A stretch of DNA of 64,000 bases from JAGPUQ01 sp050250395 (GCA_050250395.1 JBFWOQ010000002.1:144006-208005); one strand, 5' to 3'; counted from the stretch's first letter, positions 1 to 9,557 are shown. Notes: generated by a model not told the origin, from the letters alone. Program-made: numbers and translations.

Positions 1-708
1 GTGGTGGGGCATATCGCCAATGCGTCGGCGGAGTATCGCCACCAGTACATGACGGTGCGCGAGGTTAAGCGCGTCGGCTTCATCCTGGTTTCGACCGATC
101 GTGGGCTTTGCGGCGGTCTCAACATCAATCTGTTCAAGGTGGCGCTGAAAGCGATGGCGGAGTGGAGCCGGCAGGGCGTCGGCATCGATGTCTGCACCAT
201 AGGTGCCAAGGCCAGCGCATTTTTCGGTAGCCACGGCGGTAACGTTATCGCCAGCGTGCGCGACCTCGGCGACAAACCCTCGGTGCAGACGCTGGTCGGC
301 AGCGTCAAGGTGATGCTCGACAGTTACGAGGCAAACCGCATTGATCGCTTGTTTCTGGCGAGCAACAAGTTCGTCAATACCATGACCCAGAAGCCCGCGC
401 TGGAGCAGCTGTTGCCGCTGGACGCCGCCAGTGACGACAAGATGAAGCATCACTGGGATTATCTCTACGAACCCGACGCCAAGGAGCTGCTCGACGGACT
501 GCTCGCGCGCTACATGGAATCCCAGGTGTACCAGAGCGTGGTTGAGAACAAGGCCTGCGAGCAGGCCGCGCGGATGGTGGCAATGAAAAATGCCACCGAA
601 AACGCTTCAACACTGATCGACGAGCTGGAACTGCTTTACAACAAGGCACGGCAGGCGGCGATCACCCAGGAACTGTCCGAGATCGTCAGCGGCGCGGCCG
701 CGGTCTGA
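1..708 (+). CDS. atpG: ATP synthase F1 gamma subunit, 5'-truncated by window edge
   Basis: Central rotor-stalk subunit of the F1 sector. It couples proton flow through Fo to the catalytic beta subunits on the inner face of the cytoplasmic membrane. The visible 235 codons carry the family signature STDRGLCGGLNINLF near their start and the conserved C-terminal helix ending TQELSEIVSGAAAV. Gamma subunits are usually about 288 residues, so roughly 50 N-terminal residues lie before base 1. The GTG at base 1 is therefore an internal Val codon, not a start. The gene is followed by atpD and atpC in the standard atp operon order. Identification is firm; only the 5' end is missing. Confidence 0.96.
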   Translation: MVGHIANASAEYRHQYMTVREVKRVGFILVSTDRGLCGGLNINLFKVALKAMAEWSRQGVGIDVCTIGAKASAFFGSHGGNVIASVRDLGDKPSVQTLVGSVKVMLDSYEANRIDRLFLASNKFVNTMTQKPALEQLLPLDAASDDKMKHHWDYLYEPDAKELLDGLLARYMESQVYQSVVENKACEQAARMVAMKNATENASTLIDELELLYNKARQAAITQELSEIVSGAAAV

Positions 709-757
709 TCCGGCTTGGCATCGGCAACGTATATTTCGTATTGCGAGAGGATAGCAA

Positions 758-2134
758 ATGAGTAGCGGACGTATCGTGCAGATCATCGGTGCTGTCATCG
801 ACGTGGAATTTCCGCGCGACAGCGTTCCGAATGTCTATGATGCGCTGCTGGTGGACGAGCGGGGTCTCACCCTCGAAGTCCAGCAGCAACTCGGCGACGG
901 CGTGGTGCGAACCATCGCCATGGGGTCGTCCGAGGGCGTCAGTCGCGGGCTCAACGTCAGCAATACCGGCAACCCCATCGCCGTGCCCGTCGGGCAAGGC
1001 ACCTTGGGCCGCATCATGGATGTGCTCGGTAATCCCATCGACGAGGCGGGTCCGATCCAGCACGAATCGCGGATGCCGATTCACCGTGCGGCGCCGACCT
1101 ACGCCGAGCAGTCCTCCGCCGTCGAGTTGCTCGAAACGGGCATCAAGGTAATCGACCTCATCATGCCGATCTCCAAGGGCGGCAAGGTCGGCCTGTTCGG
1201 TGGCGCCGGGGTGGGCAAGACCGTGACGCTCATGGAGCTGATCCGCAACATCGCCATGGAGCACTCCGGGTTTTCCGTGTTCGCCGGCGTCGGCGAGCGC
1301 ACCCGCGAGGGCAACGACTTCTATCATGAAATGAAGGAATCGAACGTACTCGACAAAGTAGCGCTGGTGTACGGGCAGATGAACGAGCCGCCCGGCAACC
1401 GTCTGCGCGTGGCGCTGACCGGTCTCACCATGGCGGAATATTTCCGCGACGAAGGCCGTGACGTCCTCATGTTCGTCGACAACATCTATCGTTACACGCT
1501 CGCCGGCACCGAAGTGTCGGCGCTGCTCGGCCGGATGCCGTCGGCGGTGGGCTATCAACCGACCCTGGCCGCCGAGATGGGCGTGTTGCAGGAGCGCATC
1601 ACCTCTACCCAGACCGGTTCCATCACCTCCTTCCAGGCGGTATATGTGCCTGCGGACGACCTCACCGACCCGTCGCCCGCCACCACTTTCGCGCACCTGG
1701 ATGCAACCCTGGTGTTGTCGCGGCAGATCGCGGAGCTGGGGATTTATCCGGCGGTGGACCCCCTTGACTCCACTTCACGGTTGCTCGATCCCTTGGTGAT
1801 CGGCAAGGATCACTACGATGTGGCGCGCGGCGTGCAGTCCGTGTTGCAGCGTTACAAGGAGTTGCGCGACATCATCGCCATCCTCGGCATGGATGAACTG
1901 TCCGAGGAAGACAAGCTGGTGGTGGATCGGGCGCGGAAAATCCAGCGCTTCCTATCGCAGCCCTTCTTCGTGGCGGAAGTTTTCACCGGCAGCCCGGGCA
2001 AGTATGTGCCGTTGAAGGATACGGTTGCCAGCTTCAAGGGCATTCTCAATGGCGATTACGACCACTTGCCGGAACAGGCTTTCTACATGGTCGGCTCCAT
2101 CGAAGAAGCCGTCGAGAAAGCCAAAACTCTTTAA
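758..2134 (+). CDS. atpD: ATP synthase F1 beta subunit
   Basis: Catalytic nucleotide-binding subunit of F1, 458 residues, the normal length. Visible motifs are the Walker A loop GGAGVGKT (148-155), the catalytic-Glu segment GERTREGNDFY (Glu180), the Walker B strand DVLMFVDN ending at Asp241, and the DELSEED lever (379-385). The sequence is close to enterobacterial AtpD throughout. It starts 49 bp after atpG and ends 27 bp before atpC, as expected for one transcript. Nothing is unusual. Confidence 0.98.
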   Translation: MSSGRIVQIIGAVIDVEFPRDSVPNVYDALLVDERGLTLEVQQQLGDGVVRTIAMGSSEGVSRGLNVSNTGNPIAVPVGQGTLGRIMDVLGNPIDEAGPIQHESRMPIHRAAPTYAEQSSAVELLETGIKVIDLIMPISKGGKVGLFGGAGVGKTVTLMELIRNIAMEHSGFSVFAGVGERTREGNDFYHEMKESNVLDKVALVYGQMNEPPGNRLRVALTGLTMAEYFRDEGRDVLMFVDNIYRYTLAGTEVSALLGRMPSAVGYQPTLAAEMGVLQERITSTQTGSITSFQAVYVPADDLTDPSPATTFAHLDATLVLSRQIAELGIYPAVDPLDSTSRLLDPLVIGKDHYDVARGVQSVLQRYKELRDIIAILGMDELSEEDKLVVDRARKIQRFLSQPFFVAEVFTGSPGKYVPLKDTVASFKGILNGDYDHLPEQAFYMVGSIEEAVEKAKTL

Positions 2135-2161
2135 TCACCGCGGGCGGGGCGCGAACCAGCG

Positions 2162-2593
2162 ATGGCCATGATGTTTCACTGCGACATAGTGACCGCCGAG
2201 AAATCGATGTTTTCGGGTTCGGTCGAAATGCTGGTGTTGACCGGAACGCTGGGAGAATTGGGTATCGCCTATGGCCACGCGCCCCTGCTGACCGGCATCA
2301 AGCCGGGCCCGGTGCGTGTCACCCGCCAGGGCGGCCAGGAAGAGCTTTATTTTCTGTCCGGCGGCTTTCTCGAAGTCCAGCCCCATCTGGTGACCATTCT
2401 TGCCGATGCCGGTGACCGCGCCGGCGACCTCGATGAGGCCGCCGCGCTGGCGGCCAAGCGCCAGGCTGAACAGGAGCTGCAGAATCGCGGCGCCGAGATG
2501 GAGTATTCGGAAGCACTCTCCCGTCTGGGCGAGGCAGCGGCGCGCCTGCGCACCATCGAGGAGCTGCGCCGCCGCGCTCGCCACGCGGGCTGA
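2162..2593 (+). CDS. atpC: ATP synthase F1 epsilon subunit
   Basis: Small F1 stalk subunit with an N-terminal beta-sandwich and a C-terminal helical hairpin that inhibits hydrolysis. At 143 residues it has the family length. The N-terminal FHCDIVTAEKSMFSG and the GELGIAYGHAPLLTGIKPG segment are characteristic. The C-terminal part is helical and rich in Arg/Ala (RLGEAAARLRTIEELRRR). It is the last gene of the atp operon; a GC-rich hairpin and a 126-bp gap separate it from glmU. No strong Shine-Dalgarno sequence precedes the ATG. Confidence 0.96.
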   Translation: MAMMFHCDIVTAEKSMFSGSVEMLVLTGTLGELGIAYGHAPLLTGIKPGPVRVTRQGGQEELYFLSGGFLEVQPHLVTILADAGDRAGDLDEAAALAAKRQAEQELQNRGAEMEYSEALSRLGEAAARLRTIEELRRRARHAG

Positions 2594-2619
2594 TCCGCAG
2601 CGCGGGCCAACCCTGTCCC

Positions 2620-2641
2620 CGGCGGCTTCCGTCGGCCGCCG
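2620..2641 (+). terminator. GC hairpin after atpC, possible weak terminator
   Basis: Perfect 7-bp stem CGGCGGC/GCCGCCG with an 8-nt loop, 27 bp after the atpC stop. No T tract follows, so it is not a classical intrinsic terminator. It may slow or partly stop atp transcription before glmU. Confidence 0.3.
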
Positions 2642-2683
2642 TGTCCCAAACGCCGACGCCGGCGGTGTCTTCCGGCCCGCTGT

Positions 2684-2689
2684 TATACT
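2684..2689 (+). promoter_or_regulatory. Possible -10 box (TATACT) upstream of glmU
   Basis: TATACT lies 30 bp before the glmU start in the only gap between atpC and glmU. No convincing -35 box is seen 16-18 bp upstream, so this is only a candidate for separate glmUS expression. Confidence 0.3.
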
Positions 2690-2719
2690 GCGCCCGGTAG
2701 CGAACTCCACAGGGTCATC

Positions 2720-4096
2720 GTGCAGACGCAGATCATCGTGCTCGCCGCAGGCAAGGGTACCCGGATGCGCTCCGCTCTGCCCAAGGTCCTCCACCCCCTC
2801 GCCGGCAAGCCGCTGCTCGCCCATGTCCTCGATACCGCCCGAAGCCTGCCGGAGCAGCGCACTTGGGTTGTTGCCGGCGGTGCGGGCGGCCCGGCGGTGC
2901 GGCAGGCTTGCGCCGGCTACCCGGTTTCCTGGGTGGAGCAGCGCGAGCAACTGGGCACCGCGCACGCGGTGAGTCAGGCACTGCCCGAACTGGACGACCA
3001 GGGGACCGCTCTGATTCTCTACGGTGACGTTCCACTGCTCGCGCCGGCCACGCTTGCAACCATGGTGGCGTCGGCGGCCGAAGGCGCGCTGGCCCTGTTG
3101 ACGGTTCACCGCGATGACGCAGCCGGTTACGGTCGCATCCTGCGCGATAGCGGCGGCGCGGTGATCGGAATCGTCGAAGAAAGAGACGCGACCGCGGTGC
3201 AGCGCGCTCTAACGGAGGTCAACACCGGGATCATGGCCATGCCGGTGCGCAGGCTGCGCTCCTGGCTGGAGCGGGTCGGCAACGCAAACGCGCAGGGCGA
3301 ATACTACCTGACCGATATCGTCGCCCTCGCCGCGGCGGAGGGTACGGAGATTCAGACCCTGCATCCGCGGAGCCCGGAAGAAGTCGAGGGCGTCAACGAC
3401 CGCGCCCAGCTCGCCAGCCTTGAGCGGTGTTATCAGCTGCGACTGGCCGAGCGCCTGATGGCCGCCGGTGCGACGCTCGCCGATCCGGCACGCTTCGATT
3501 GCCGTGGCGAGCTGAGTGTCGGGCAAGACGTGTTCATCGACATCAACTGCGTGTTCGAGGGCCGCGTGGTACTGGGCGATGACGTCCGCATCGGACCTGG
3601 TTGCGTGATTCGCGACGCGGAAATTGGCCACGGCGCACTGATCAAGGCCAACACCCTGATCGAAGGGCCGGCCGTCATCGCCGCCGGCGCCCAGGTTGGC
3701 CCCTTCGCCCGGTTGCGGGAGGGAACACGCATCGGCGCGCAGGCGCGGATCGGTAACTTCGTCGAAACCAAGCAGGCGGAGTTCGGGCGCGGCAGCAAGG
3801 CCAACCACCTCGCCTATGTCGGCGACGCCCGGCTGGGCGAAGACGTCAATGTGGGTGCGGGGACCATCACCTGCAATTACGACGGCGCCGCCAAGCACCG
3901 CACCGACATTGGCGATAGCGCCTTTATCGGCTCCAACAGCGCACTGGTCGCGCCCGTTTCCATCGGCCCCGGCGCCACTGTGGGTGCGGGCTCCACCATC
4001 ACCGCCGATGTTCCCGCCGGTCACCTGGGTATCGGTCGCGGCAAGCAGCGCAACATTCCCGGCTGGCAGCGGCCCCGAAAAAAGGACGATCATTGA
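2720..4096 (+). CDS. glmU: Bifunctional GlcNAc-1-P uridyltransferase / GlcN-1-P acetyltransferase
   Basis: Makes UDP-GlcNAc, the precursor of peptidoglycan and lipid A, in the cytoplasm. The 458 residues match the family length. The N-terminal pyrophosphorylase domain shows LAAGKGTRM (8-16), the LPKVLHPLAGKPLL segment and GDVPLL. The C-terminal half is a left-handed beta-helix of hexapeptide repeats with the acetyl-CoA/active-site region HLAYVGDARLGEDVNVGAG followed by GTITCNYDG. It starts with GTG. Its TGA stop shares one base with the glmS ATG (TGATG), so the two steps of amino-sugar synthesis are translationally coupled. Confidence 0.97.
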   Translation: MQTQIIVLAAGKGTRMRSALPKVLHPLAGKPLLAHVLDTARSLPEQRTWVVAGGAGGPAVRQACAGYPVSWVEQREQLGTAHAVSQALPELDDQGTALILYGDVPLLAPATLATMVASAAEGALALLTVHRDDAAGYGRILRDSGGAVIGIVEERDATAVQRALTEVNTGIMAMPVRRLRSWLERVGNANAQGEYYLTDIVALAAAEGTEIQTLHPRSPEEVEGVNDRAQLASLERCYQLRLAERLMAAGATLADPARFDCRGELSVGQDVFIDINCVFEGRVVLGDDVRIGPGCVIRDAEIGHGALIKANTLIEGPAVIAAGAQVGPFARLREGTRIGAQARIGNFVETKQAEFGRGSKANHLAYVGDARLGEDVNVGAGTITCNYDGAAKHRTDIGDSAFIGSNSALVAPVSIGPGATVGAGSTITADVPAGHLGIGRGKQRNIPGWQRPRKKDDH

Positions 4097-5925
4097 TGTG
4101 CGGCATCGTTGCCGCCACCGCCCAGCGCAACGTAGCGGCCATTCTGCTCGAAGGTCTCAAGCGCCTGGAGTACCGTGGCTACGATTCGGTGGGCATGGCG
4201 ATAGTCGCCGACGGCGTCCTCCTCAGTCGCAAGCACGCCGGCAAGGTTGCGCTGCTGGCGACCGATCTGGCAAGCCTTCCCTTTCCGGGCCACCTCGGCA
4301 TCGCTCACACCCGCTGGGCGACGCACGGCAAGCCGAGCGAAGTCAATGCGCACCCCCACCGCTCGGGTCCGATCGCGCTGGTTCACAATGGCATCATCGA
4401 GAACTTCCGCGCCTTGCGCGCGGAGCTCGAAGCATTGGGCTACGCATTTCAGTCGGACACCGATACCGAGGCGGTCGCCCATCTGATGCACCACTTGCTG
4501 AAGCAGGGCCTGGATCTCGCCGGCGCGCTGGATGCCGCAGTGACGCGATTGGAAGGCGCCTACGCACTGGCGGTGGTCTCGGCCACCGAGCCCGGCACTC
4601 TGGTGGGCGCGCGCAGTGGCAGCCCGCTGGTACTGGGGGTTGGCATCGAGGAGCACTTTCTCGCCTCCGATCCCCTGGCGTTGCGTCAGGTCACCGACCG
4701 CTTCGTGTATCTGGAGGAAGGCGACCGCGTGACCCTGACGGCGGTGGACTACCGAGTGCGCGACCGCAGTGGCGCGGTGGTGGCGCGCCGCGTCCACACG
4801 CTGTCCGACGTGGTCGATCACGCCGATAAAGGCGGCTTCCGCCACTTCATGGCGAAGGAAATCCATGAGCAGCCGGCAGTGCTCGCCGCCACCCTGGAAG
4901 GCCGCATCAGCGCCCACCGGATCCTGCCCGAGATATTCGGCGCGACCGCCGCCGAACGCTTCGCGGCGGTGGAAAATCTGCATCTGGTGGCCTGTGGGAC
5001 CAGCTATCACGCCGGACTGGTGGCGCGGTACTGGCTGGAGGAATGGGCCGGTCTCCCCTGCCAGGTGGAGGTCGCGAGCGAATACCGCTATCGCACGGTC
5101 GCGGTGCCGAAAAATACCCTGATCGTCGCCATCTCCCAGTCCGGCGAGACGGCGGACACGCTGGCGGCGCTGAAGGCGGCGCGCGATGCTGGCTATCTCG
5201 ACAGCCTCGCCATTTGCAACGTGGCCAACAGCTCACTGGTACGGGAGACCGGCCTCGCCTTGCTGACCCGCGCGGGCCCCGAGATCGGGGTGGCGTCGAC
5301 CAAGGCCTTCACCACCCAGCTGGTCGCGCTCCAACTGCTGTGCATCGCCATTGCCCGGGCGCGCGGCAAGCTGTCGGTTGCGCGGGAAGCCGAACTGGTC
5401 GCCGCGTTGCACGCGCTGCCCGAACTGAGCCGCCGGGTGTTGGCGCTGGACGCCGAAATCGAAGCCACCTTCGAGTGCTTTGCCGACAAGCACCACGCGC
5501 TGTTTCTTGGTCGCGGGGTGCAGTATCCCATTGCCCTGGAAGGCGCCCTCAAGCTCAAGGAAATCTCCTATATCCACGCCGAGGCCTACCCGGCCGGCGA
5601 ACTCAAGCACGGACCCCTGGCGCTGGTTGACGCGGATATGCCGGTAGTCGCCGTTGCGCCCAACAATGAGTTGCTCGAAAAGCTCAAGTCCAACCTGCAT
5701 GAAGTACAGGCGCGCGGTGGCGCGCTGTTCGTGTTCGCCGATCGGGATGCCGGGTTTCGCGATCAGCCCGGGGTGACGGTGGTCAGTCTGCCCCACGTAC
5801 CCAAGAGCCTCGAACCCATCGTCTACACCCTCCCCTTGCAGCTGCTCGCCTATCATGTCGCGGTCTTGAAGGGCACCGATGTGGATCAGCCGCGCAACCT
5901 GGCCAAGTCGGTCACGGTGGAATAA
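4096..5925 (+). CDS. glmS: Glutamine--fructose-6-phosphate aminotransferase (isomerizing)
   Basis: Converts fructose-6-P and glutamine to glucosamine-6-P, the entry step to UDP-GlcNAc. The start is placed at ATG 4096 rather than the TTG 3 bp upstream, because the next codon is then Cys (MCGIVAA). The mature enzyme needs that Cys as its N-terminal nucleophile. At 609 residues it is the usual length. The class-II glutaminase domain (about 1-220) includes HTRWATHGKPSEVNAHPH. Two SIS domains follow, with ACGTSYHAGL, AISQSGETADTL, and the C-terminal EAYPAGELKHGPLAL and NLAKSVTVE. The gene is coupled to glmU. I see no glmS ribozyme, as expected in proteobacteria. Confidence 0.97.
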   Translation: MCGIVAATAQRNVAAILLEGLKRLEYRGYDSVGMAIVADGVLLSRKHAGKVALLATDLASLPFPGHLGIAHTRWATHGKPSEVNAHPHRSGPIALVHNGIIENFRALRAELEALGYAFQSDTDTEAVAHLMHHLLKQGLDLAGALDAAVTRLEGAYALAVVSATEPGTLVGARSGSPLVLGVGIEEHFLASDPLALRQVTDRFVYLEEGDRVTLTAVDYRVRDRSGAVVARRVHTLSDVVDHADKGGFRHFMAKEIHEQPAVLAATLEGRISAHRILPEIFGATAAERFAAVENLHLVACGTSYHAGLVARYWLEEWAGLPCQVEVASEYRYRTVAVPKNTLIVAISQSGETADTLAALKAARDAGYLDSLAICNVANSSLVRETGLALLTRAGPEIGVASTKAFTTQLVALQLLCIAIARARGKLSVAREAELVAALHALPELSRRVLALDAEIEATFECFADKHHALFLGRGVQYPIALEGALKLKEISYIHAEAYPAGELKHGPLALVDADMPVVAVAPNNELLEKLKSNLHEVQARGGALFVFADRDAGFRDQPGVTVVSLPHVPKSLEPIVYTLPLQLLAYHVAVLKGTDVDQPRNLAKSVTVE

Positions 5926-5995
5926 CCCTCGACCGATCCATCGGGCCCGGCGCGACAGGACCAACTCCGCGTCGCGCGGAAAGGGCGGTCCGGCA

Positions 5996-7891
5996 TCATT
6001 CGGCCTGCGCGACGACCAGGGATTCTTCGGCAGCGATCCACTCGGCTTCCAGTTGCTCCGCGCGCTGGCGCAACATGCCCTGGCGCTGGAGCAGCGCGGT
6101 GAGCTGCTCGCGGGCATCCACGCCATAGAGCGCCGGATCCGCCAGCTCCTGTTCCAGTCCCGCAAGTTCGGCGCCGACCCGATCCAGGTCCGCTACAAGA
6201 CGGGAGGCGCGCTCCTGCAGCGGCCGCAATTCCGCCCGGCGCGCCGCCTCGCGCCGGCGTTGATCGCGCCGACCCGCCGCATCTGTCGCCGCGACTTGCT
6301 CGGCCGGTCGCGCTGCGTTCCGGGCACGGCGTTCGAGCCAGCGGCGGTAGTCCGTTAGGTCGCCATCGAAGACCGTCACCGCACCGTCGCTCACCAGCCA
6401 GTAGGTATCCACCGTGGTGGCGAGCAGATGGCGGTCGTGGGACACCACCACCAGCGCGCCGGCATAGTCCTGCAATGCCAGGGTCAGCGCCGCGCGCATT
6501 TCCAGATCGAGGTGATTGGTGGGTTCGTCGAGCAGCAGCAGATTGGGCGCCTGCCAGACCAGCAGGGCGAGCACCAAGCGCGCTTTTTCGCCACCGGACA
6601 GCGGCGCTACCGGGTTGCTTGCCCGATCGCCCGCGAAACCGAAACCACCGAGAAAGTCGCGCCACTTTTGCTCGGTGGCGACCGGACGGAGTCGGGCCAG
6701 GTGTTCGAGGGGGCTGGCACCGGGATCGAGCTGCTCCAGTTGGTGCTGCGCAAAATAACCGACGCGGAGACTGGTGCTGGTTTCGAGCTTGCCGGTCAGC
6801 GGCAGCAACTCGCCCGCGAGCGCGCGCACCAGGGTCGATTTGCCGGCCCCGTTGGGACCCAGCAGGCCGATGCGATCGCCGGGCGAGAGTTGCAGGGTGA
6901 TGCCGTCGAGGATCGGCGGATCGCCGTACCCCAGACGCGCTTCGTTCAGCACCAGCAGCGGGTTGCCGGCGCGCGGCGGCTCCTTGAAGCGGAAGCGGAA
7001 CGGATTGTCGACCTGGGCGGGCGCGACCAGCGTCATTCGTTCCAGCGCCTTGATCCGGCTCTGCGCGGCGCGGGCCTTGGTTGCCTGCGCGCGGAAGCGG
7101 TCGACGAAGCGCTGCATATGGGCCACGGCGCGCTGTTGCTGTTCGTAGGTCGCCTGTTGTCCCGCCAGCCGCGCCGCGCGCTGGCGTTCGAAATCGCTGT
7201 AGCCACCCCGGTACTGATGCAGTTGCCGGTGTTCGATGTGCAGCACCTCGTTGACCACGGCATCGAGAAAATCGCGGTCGTGAGAGATCAGCAACAGGGT
7301 GCCGCGATAGGCCTTCAGCCAGTCTTCCAGCCACAGCACCGCTTCGAGGTCGAGGTGATTGGTCGGTTCGTCGAGCAGCAACAAGTCGGACGGGCACATC
7401 AGTGCCCGGGCGAGTCCGAGGCGCACGCGCCAGCCGCCGGAAAACGAGGCGGCCGGCCGCTGCTGATCGGAGGTGCGAAAGCCCAGCCCGGACAGCAGCG
7501 TCGCCGCGCGGGCGTGGGCGGTGTAGCCGTCCACCTGCTGATAGTGGGCATGGGCGCGGCCGATGGCGGAACCGTCGCCAGCGGCGTCGGCACGCAAGAC
7601 TTCGCGCTCGGCGTCCCGAAATCCCGGATCGCCGTCGAGTACCAGGTCGAGGGCTGATCGCTCCAGGTCGCCGAGATCCTGCGCCATATGGGCGACGATC
7701 CAGTGTTTCGGCACGGAGGCCTCGCCGGTCTCCGACGACAGTTCGCCGCGCAGCAGCGCCAGCAGCGAGCTTTTGCCGCTGCCATTGGCGCCGATCAGGC
7801 CGACGCGATGGCCCGGGTAGAGCGTCGCCGAGGCTTGCTCCAACAGGGGCTCGACGTGCCGGCGCAAGGTAATGCCGGAGAGTTGGATCAC
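5996..7891 (-). CDS. yheS: ABC-F family ATPase, YheS type
   Basis: Cytoplasmic ABC-F protein with two nucleotide-binding domains and no membrane segments. ABC-F proteins act at the ribosome. At 631 residues it aligns along its length with Escherichia coli YheS. Visible motifs are Walker A GANGSGKS (34-41), signature FSGGWRVRL, Walker B LLLLDEPTNHLDLEA and the linker rich in Arg/Gln between the domains. The second half has GPNGAGKST, LSGGEKARLVLAL and LLLLDEPTNHLDLEM. The C-terminal coiled-coil region is rich in Arg, Glu and Leu. It is convergent with glmS and lies 40 bp after the L,D-transpeptidase gene on the same strand. The exact role of YheS is not settled. Confidence 0.93.
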   Translation of the reverse strand: MIQLSGITLRRHVEPLLEQASATLYPGHRVGLIGANGSGKSSLLALLRGELSSETGEASVPKHWIVAHMAQDLGDLERSALDLVLDGDPGFRDAEREVLRADAAGDGSAIGRAHAHYQQVDGYTAHARAATLLSGLGFRTSDQQRPAASFSGGWRVRLGLARALMCPSDLLLLDEPTNHLDLEAVLWLEDWLKAYRGTLLLISHDRDFLDAVVNEVLHIEHRQLHQYRGGYSDFERQRAARLAGQQATYEQQQRAVAHMQRFVDRFRAQATKARAAQSRIKALERMTLVAPAQVDNPFRFRFKEPPRAGNPLLVLNEARLGYGDPPILDGITLQLSPGDRIGLLGPNGAGKSTLVRALAGELLPLTGKLETSTSLRVGYFAQHQLEQLDPGASPLEHLARLRPVATEQKWRDFLGGFGFAGDRASNPVAPLSGGEKARLVLALLVWQAPNLLLLDEPTNHLDLEMRAALTLALQDYAGALVVVSHDRHLLATTVDTYWLVSDGAVTVFDGDLTDYRRWLERRARNAARPAEQVAATDAAGRRDQRRREAARRAELRPLQERASRLVADLDRVGAELAGLEQELADPALYGVDAREQLTALLQRQGMLRQRAEQLEAEWIAAEESLVVAQAE

Positions 7892-7931
7892 GGTTTTTGG
7901 GTTCCGGGGAGATGCTTGAGTTGCAGTTCGT

Positions 7932-8645
7932 TCAACGTCTGGCGTGAAGACTGGGGTTCACGATCGCGGCGATCCGGTCAGGTGCGCAATTGAGGTACAG
8001 CGACTTGTTCAGCCAGCGGCGGTCAGGGTAGTAAGAAAACAGGAACTGGCCATCCTTGAGGTTTTCCACCACCTTGTTGATGATGTTGGGGCGGACCGCG
8101 GGACAACCGTAGCTGCGGCCGATGCCCCCCTTGAGCTGGATCCAGATTGGATCGACGTACTCGGCGGAGTGAATCACGATCTTGCGTTTGCGCGCGAGGT
8201 CGTTAATGCCGGGTTCGAGCCCGTCCATGCGCAGTGAATAACCGAAATTGCCGTAATAGGTTTCGGCGGTGCGGAACAACCCCAGGCTCGACTGACGACT
8301 GCCCATGTCGTTGGAAAACCGCGTCGCCATCTCATCGCCCGAACCACGGCCATGGGCCACGTGATCCTCAATCAGCAGTTTGCGCCGCTCCAGGTCGAAG
8401 ACCCAGAACCGCTGTTTGTTGGACGGTAGAGAAAAATCGATCACCGCGAGCCGCTGTGCCGGACGTACGCCGGCAGCGACGGCGCAGTTCATGGCGGTGA
8501 CCGCCTTGGTCAGCACCTGACGGTCAAGTGCCGGCGCGGTCCGCGCCAGCGCCTGGGTCAGGGATTCGCTGCGCGGGTCTGCCCATGCCTGTGGCATCAG
8601 CGCGAACACCAGGGTGGTCAGCATCAGGCGCGAAACGGCTGCCAT
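7932..8645 (-). CDS. Murein L,D-transpeptidase-fold (YkuD_2) exported protein
   Basis: Predicted periplasmic protein of the L,D-transpeptidase superfamily, which cross-links or modifies peptidoglycan stem peptides through a catalytic Cys. The 237 residues begin with a signal peptide (about 1-22, ending PQAWA). The catalytic centre is visible as IVIHS (His159) and GGIGRSYGCPAVR (Cys181). This is the compact YkuD_2 subgroup, without LysM or peptidoglycan-binding domains. The substrate is not determined from sequence. The gene precedes yheS on the minus strand and follows tRNA-Thr. Confidence 0.88.
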   Translation of the reverse strand: MAAVSRLMLTTLVFALMPQAWADPRSESLTQALARTAPALDRQVLTKAVTAMNCAVAAGVRPAQRLAVIDFSLPSNKQRFWVFDLERRKLLIEDHVAHGRGSGDEMATRFSNDMGSRQSSLGLFRTAETYYGNFGYSLRMDGLEPGINDLARKRKIVIHSAEYVDPIWIQLKGGIGRSYGCPAVRPNIINKVVENLKDGQFLFSYYPDRRWLNKSLYLNCAPDRIAAIVNPSLHARR

Positions 8646-8768
8646 GGGTGAACGTCTCCTTTCGTCGCGCCAGGGAAGCTATGGGTGTCGTGAGCGCACG
8701 CCAATTCTGCCTCACAAAGCGGCCTCGATGCACGCTGCGATGGTTTAAATCCGACGGCGGGGTGTGTC

Positions 8769-8845
8769 TGGTGCCGGAAAGAGGATTTGAACCTCCGACC
8801 AACGCATTACGAATGCGCTGCTCTACCGAGCTGAGCTATTCCGGC
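8769..8845 (-). tRNA. tRNA-Thr (anticodon CGT)
   Basis: Complete cloverleaf on the minus strand, 77 nt with CCA encoded. The acceptor stem is GCCGGAA/TTCCGGC with discriminator A. The D arm contains AGCTCAGCTCGGTAGAGC. The anticodon loop TTCGTAA sits in a GCGCA/TGCGT stem and gives anticodon CGT. The T loop is GGTTCAAATCC. It closely resembles E. coli tRNA-Thr(CGU). It lies 13 bp after the dsbA stop codon. Confidence 0.97.
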
Positions 8846-8858
8846 GGGGAGCGAGAGT

Positions 8859-9557
8859 CTACTTGGCAGGCGCGGTGCTGTCACTTGCGTGGCGCTTGGC
8901 GCGGGTGGCGCGTTCCACCGCTATCAAGTGGTCGATGACCGCGAGCATGGCTTCGTGACTGCCGGCTTGGCGGGCGGAGACCCGGTACTTGCCCTCGACC
9001 ACGATCTCCGGCGTCCCGGTAATCTTGTAGCTGCGTTGGCGGGCATCGGCCTGACCCACCGCGCTGCCGACGCCGAAGGAATTGAACGTCTTGCTGAAGG
9101 CATCGCCATCCACGCCGTGAGCGGTAAAGATTTTCTTGATCTCCCCTTCTGTTCCCAGTTTGTTTTGTTCCACATTCATGGCATCGAACAATGCTCGGTG
9201 GAGGGGATCCAGAACATTGAGCGCCTTGGCCGTGTAGTACGCGCGTGCGTGCAATTCCATGGTGGGATGCCAGATGGCCGGGCTGCGCAACAGCACCACG
9301 TCGGCCGGCAGCGTCTTGCTCCATTTTTCCAGCTGAGGCTCGAACGAGTAACAGTGGCCGCAGCCGTACCAGAACACCTCGGTGACTTCGATCTTGCTGG
9401 CATCGCCGGTGCGCACGGGTTCGTCCAGCACCAGGTAATGCTTGCCGGCGACATAGTCGGTCGCGCTCGCCAGCGCAGTGGCCAGCACCAGAACCGTTGC
9501 TCCCAAAGTTTTTAGTGCCAGGGTTTTCAATGTCAGGGCTTTCAGCGATCGACCCAT
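8859..9557 (-). CDS. dsbA: Thiol:disulfide interchange protein DsbA
   Basis: Periplasmic oxidant that introduces disulfide bonds into exported proteins and is reoxidised by DsbB. The start is set at ATG 9557, preceded by GAGGGAG at good spacing, which gives 232 residues with a signal peptide ending near ALASA. The thioredoxin-fold active site is FWYGCGHCYSF (Cys66, Cys69), and the cis-Pro loop is ITGTPEIVV. The helical insertion follows the Pseudomonas/E. coli DsbA pattern. The N-terminal region has a short internal Leu-Lys repeat (LKALTLKTLALKTL). A cytochrome c4 gene lies just upstream on the same strand, an order often seen in gammaproteobacteria. Confidence 0.93.
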   Translation of the reverse strand: MGRSLKALTLKTLALKTLGATVLVLATALASATDYVAGKHYLVLDEPVRTGDASKIEVTEVFWYGCGHCYSFEPQLEKWSKTLPADVVLLRSPAIWHPTMELHARAYYTAKALNVLDPLHRALFDAMNVEQNKLGTEGEIKKIFTAHGVDGDAFSKTFNSFGVGSAVGQADARQRSYKITGTPEIVVEGKYRVSARQAGSHEAMLAVIDHLIAVERATRAKRHASDSTAPAK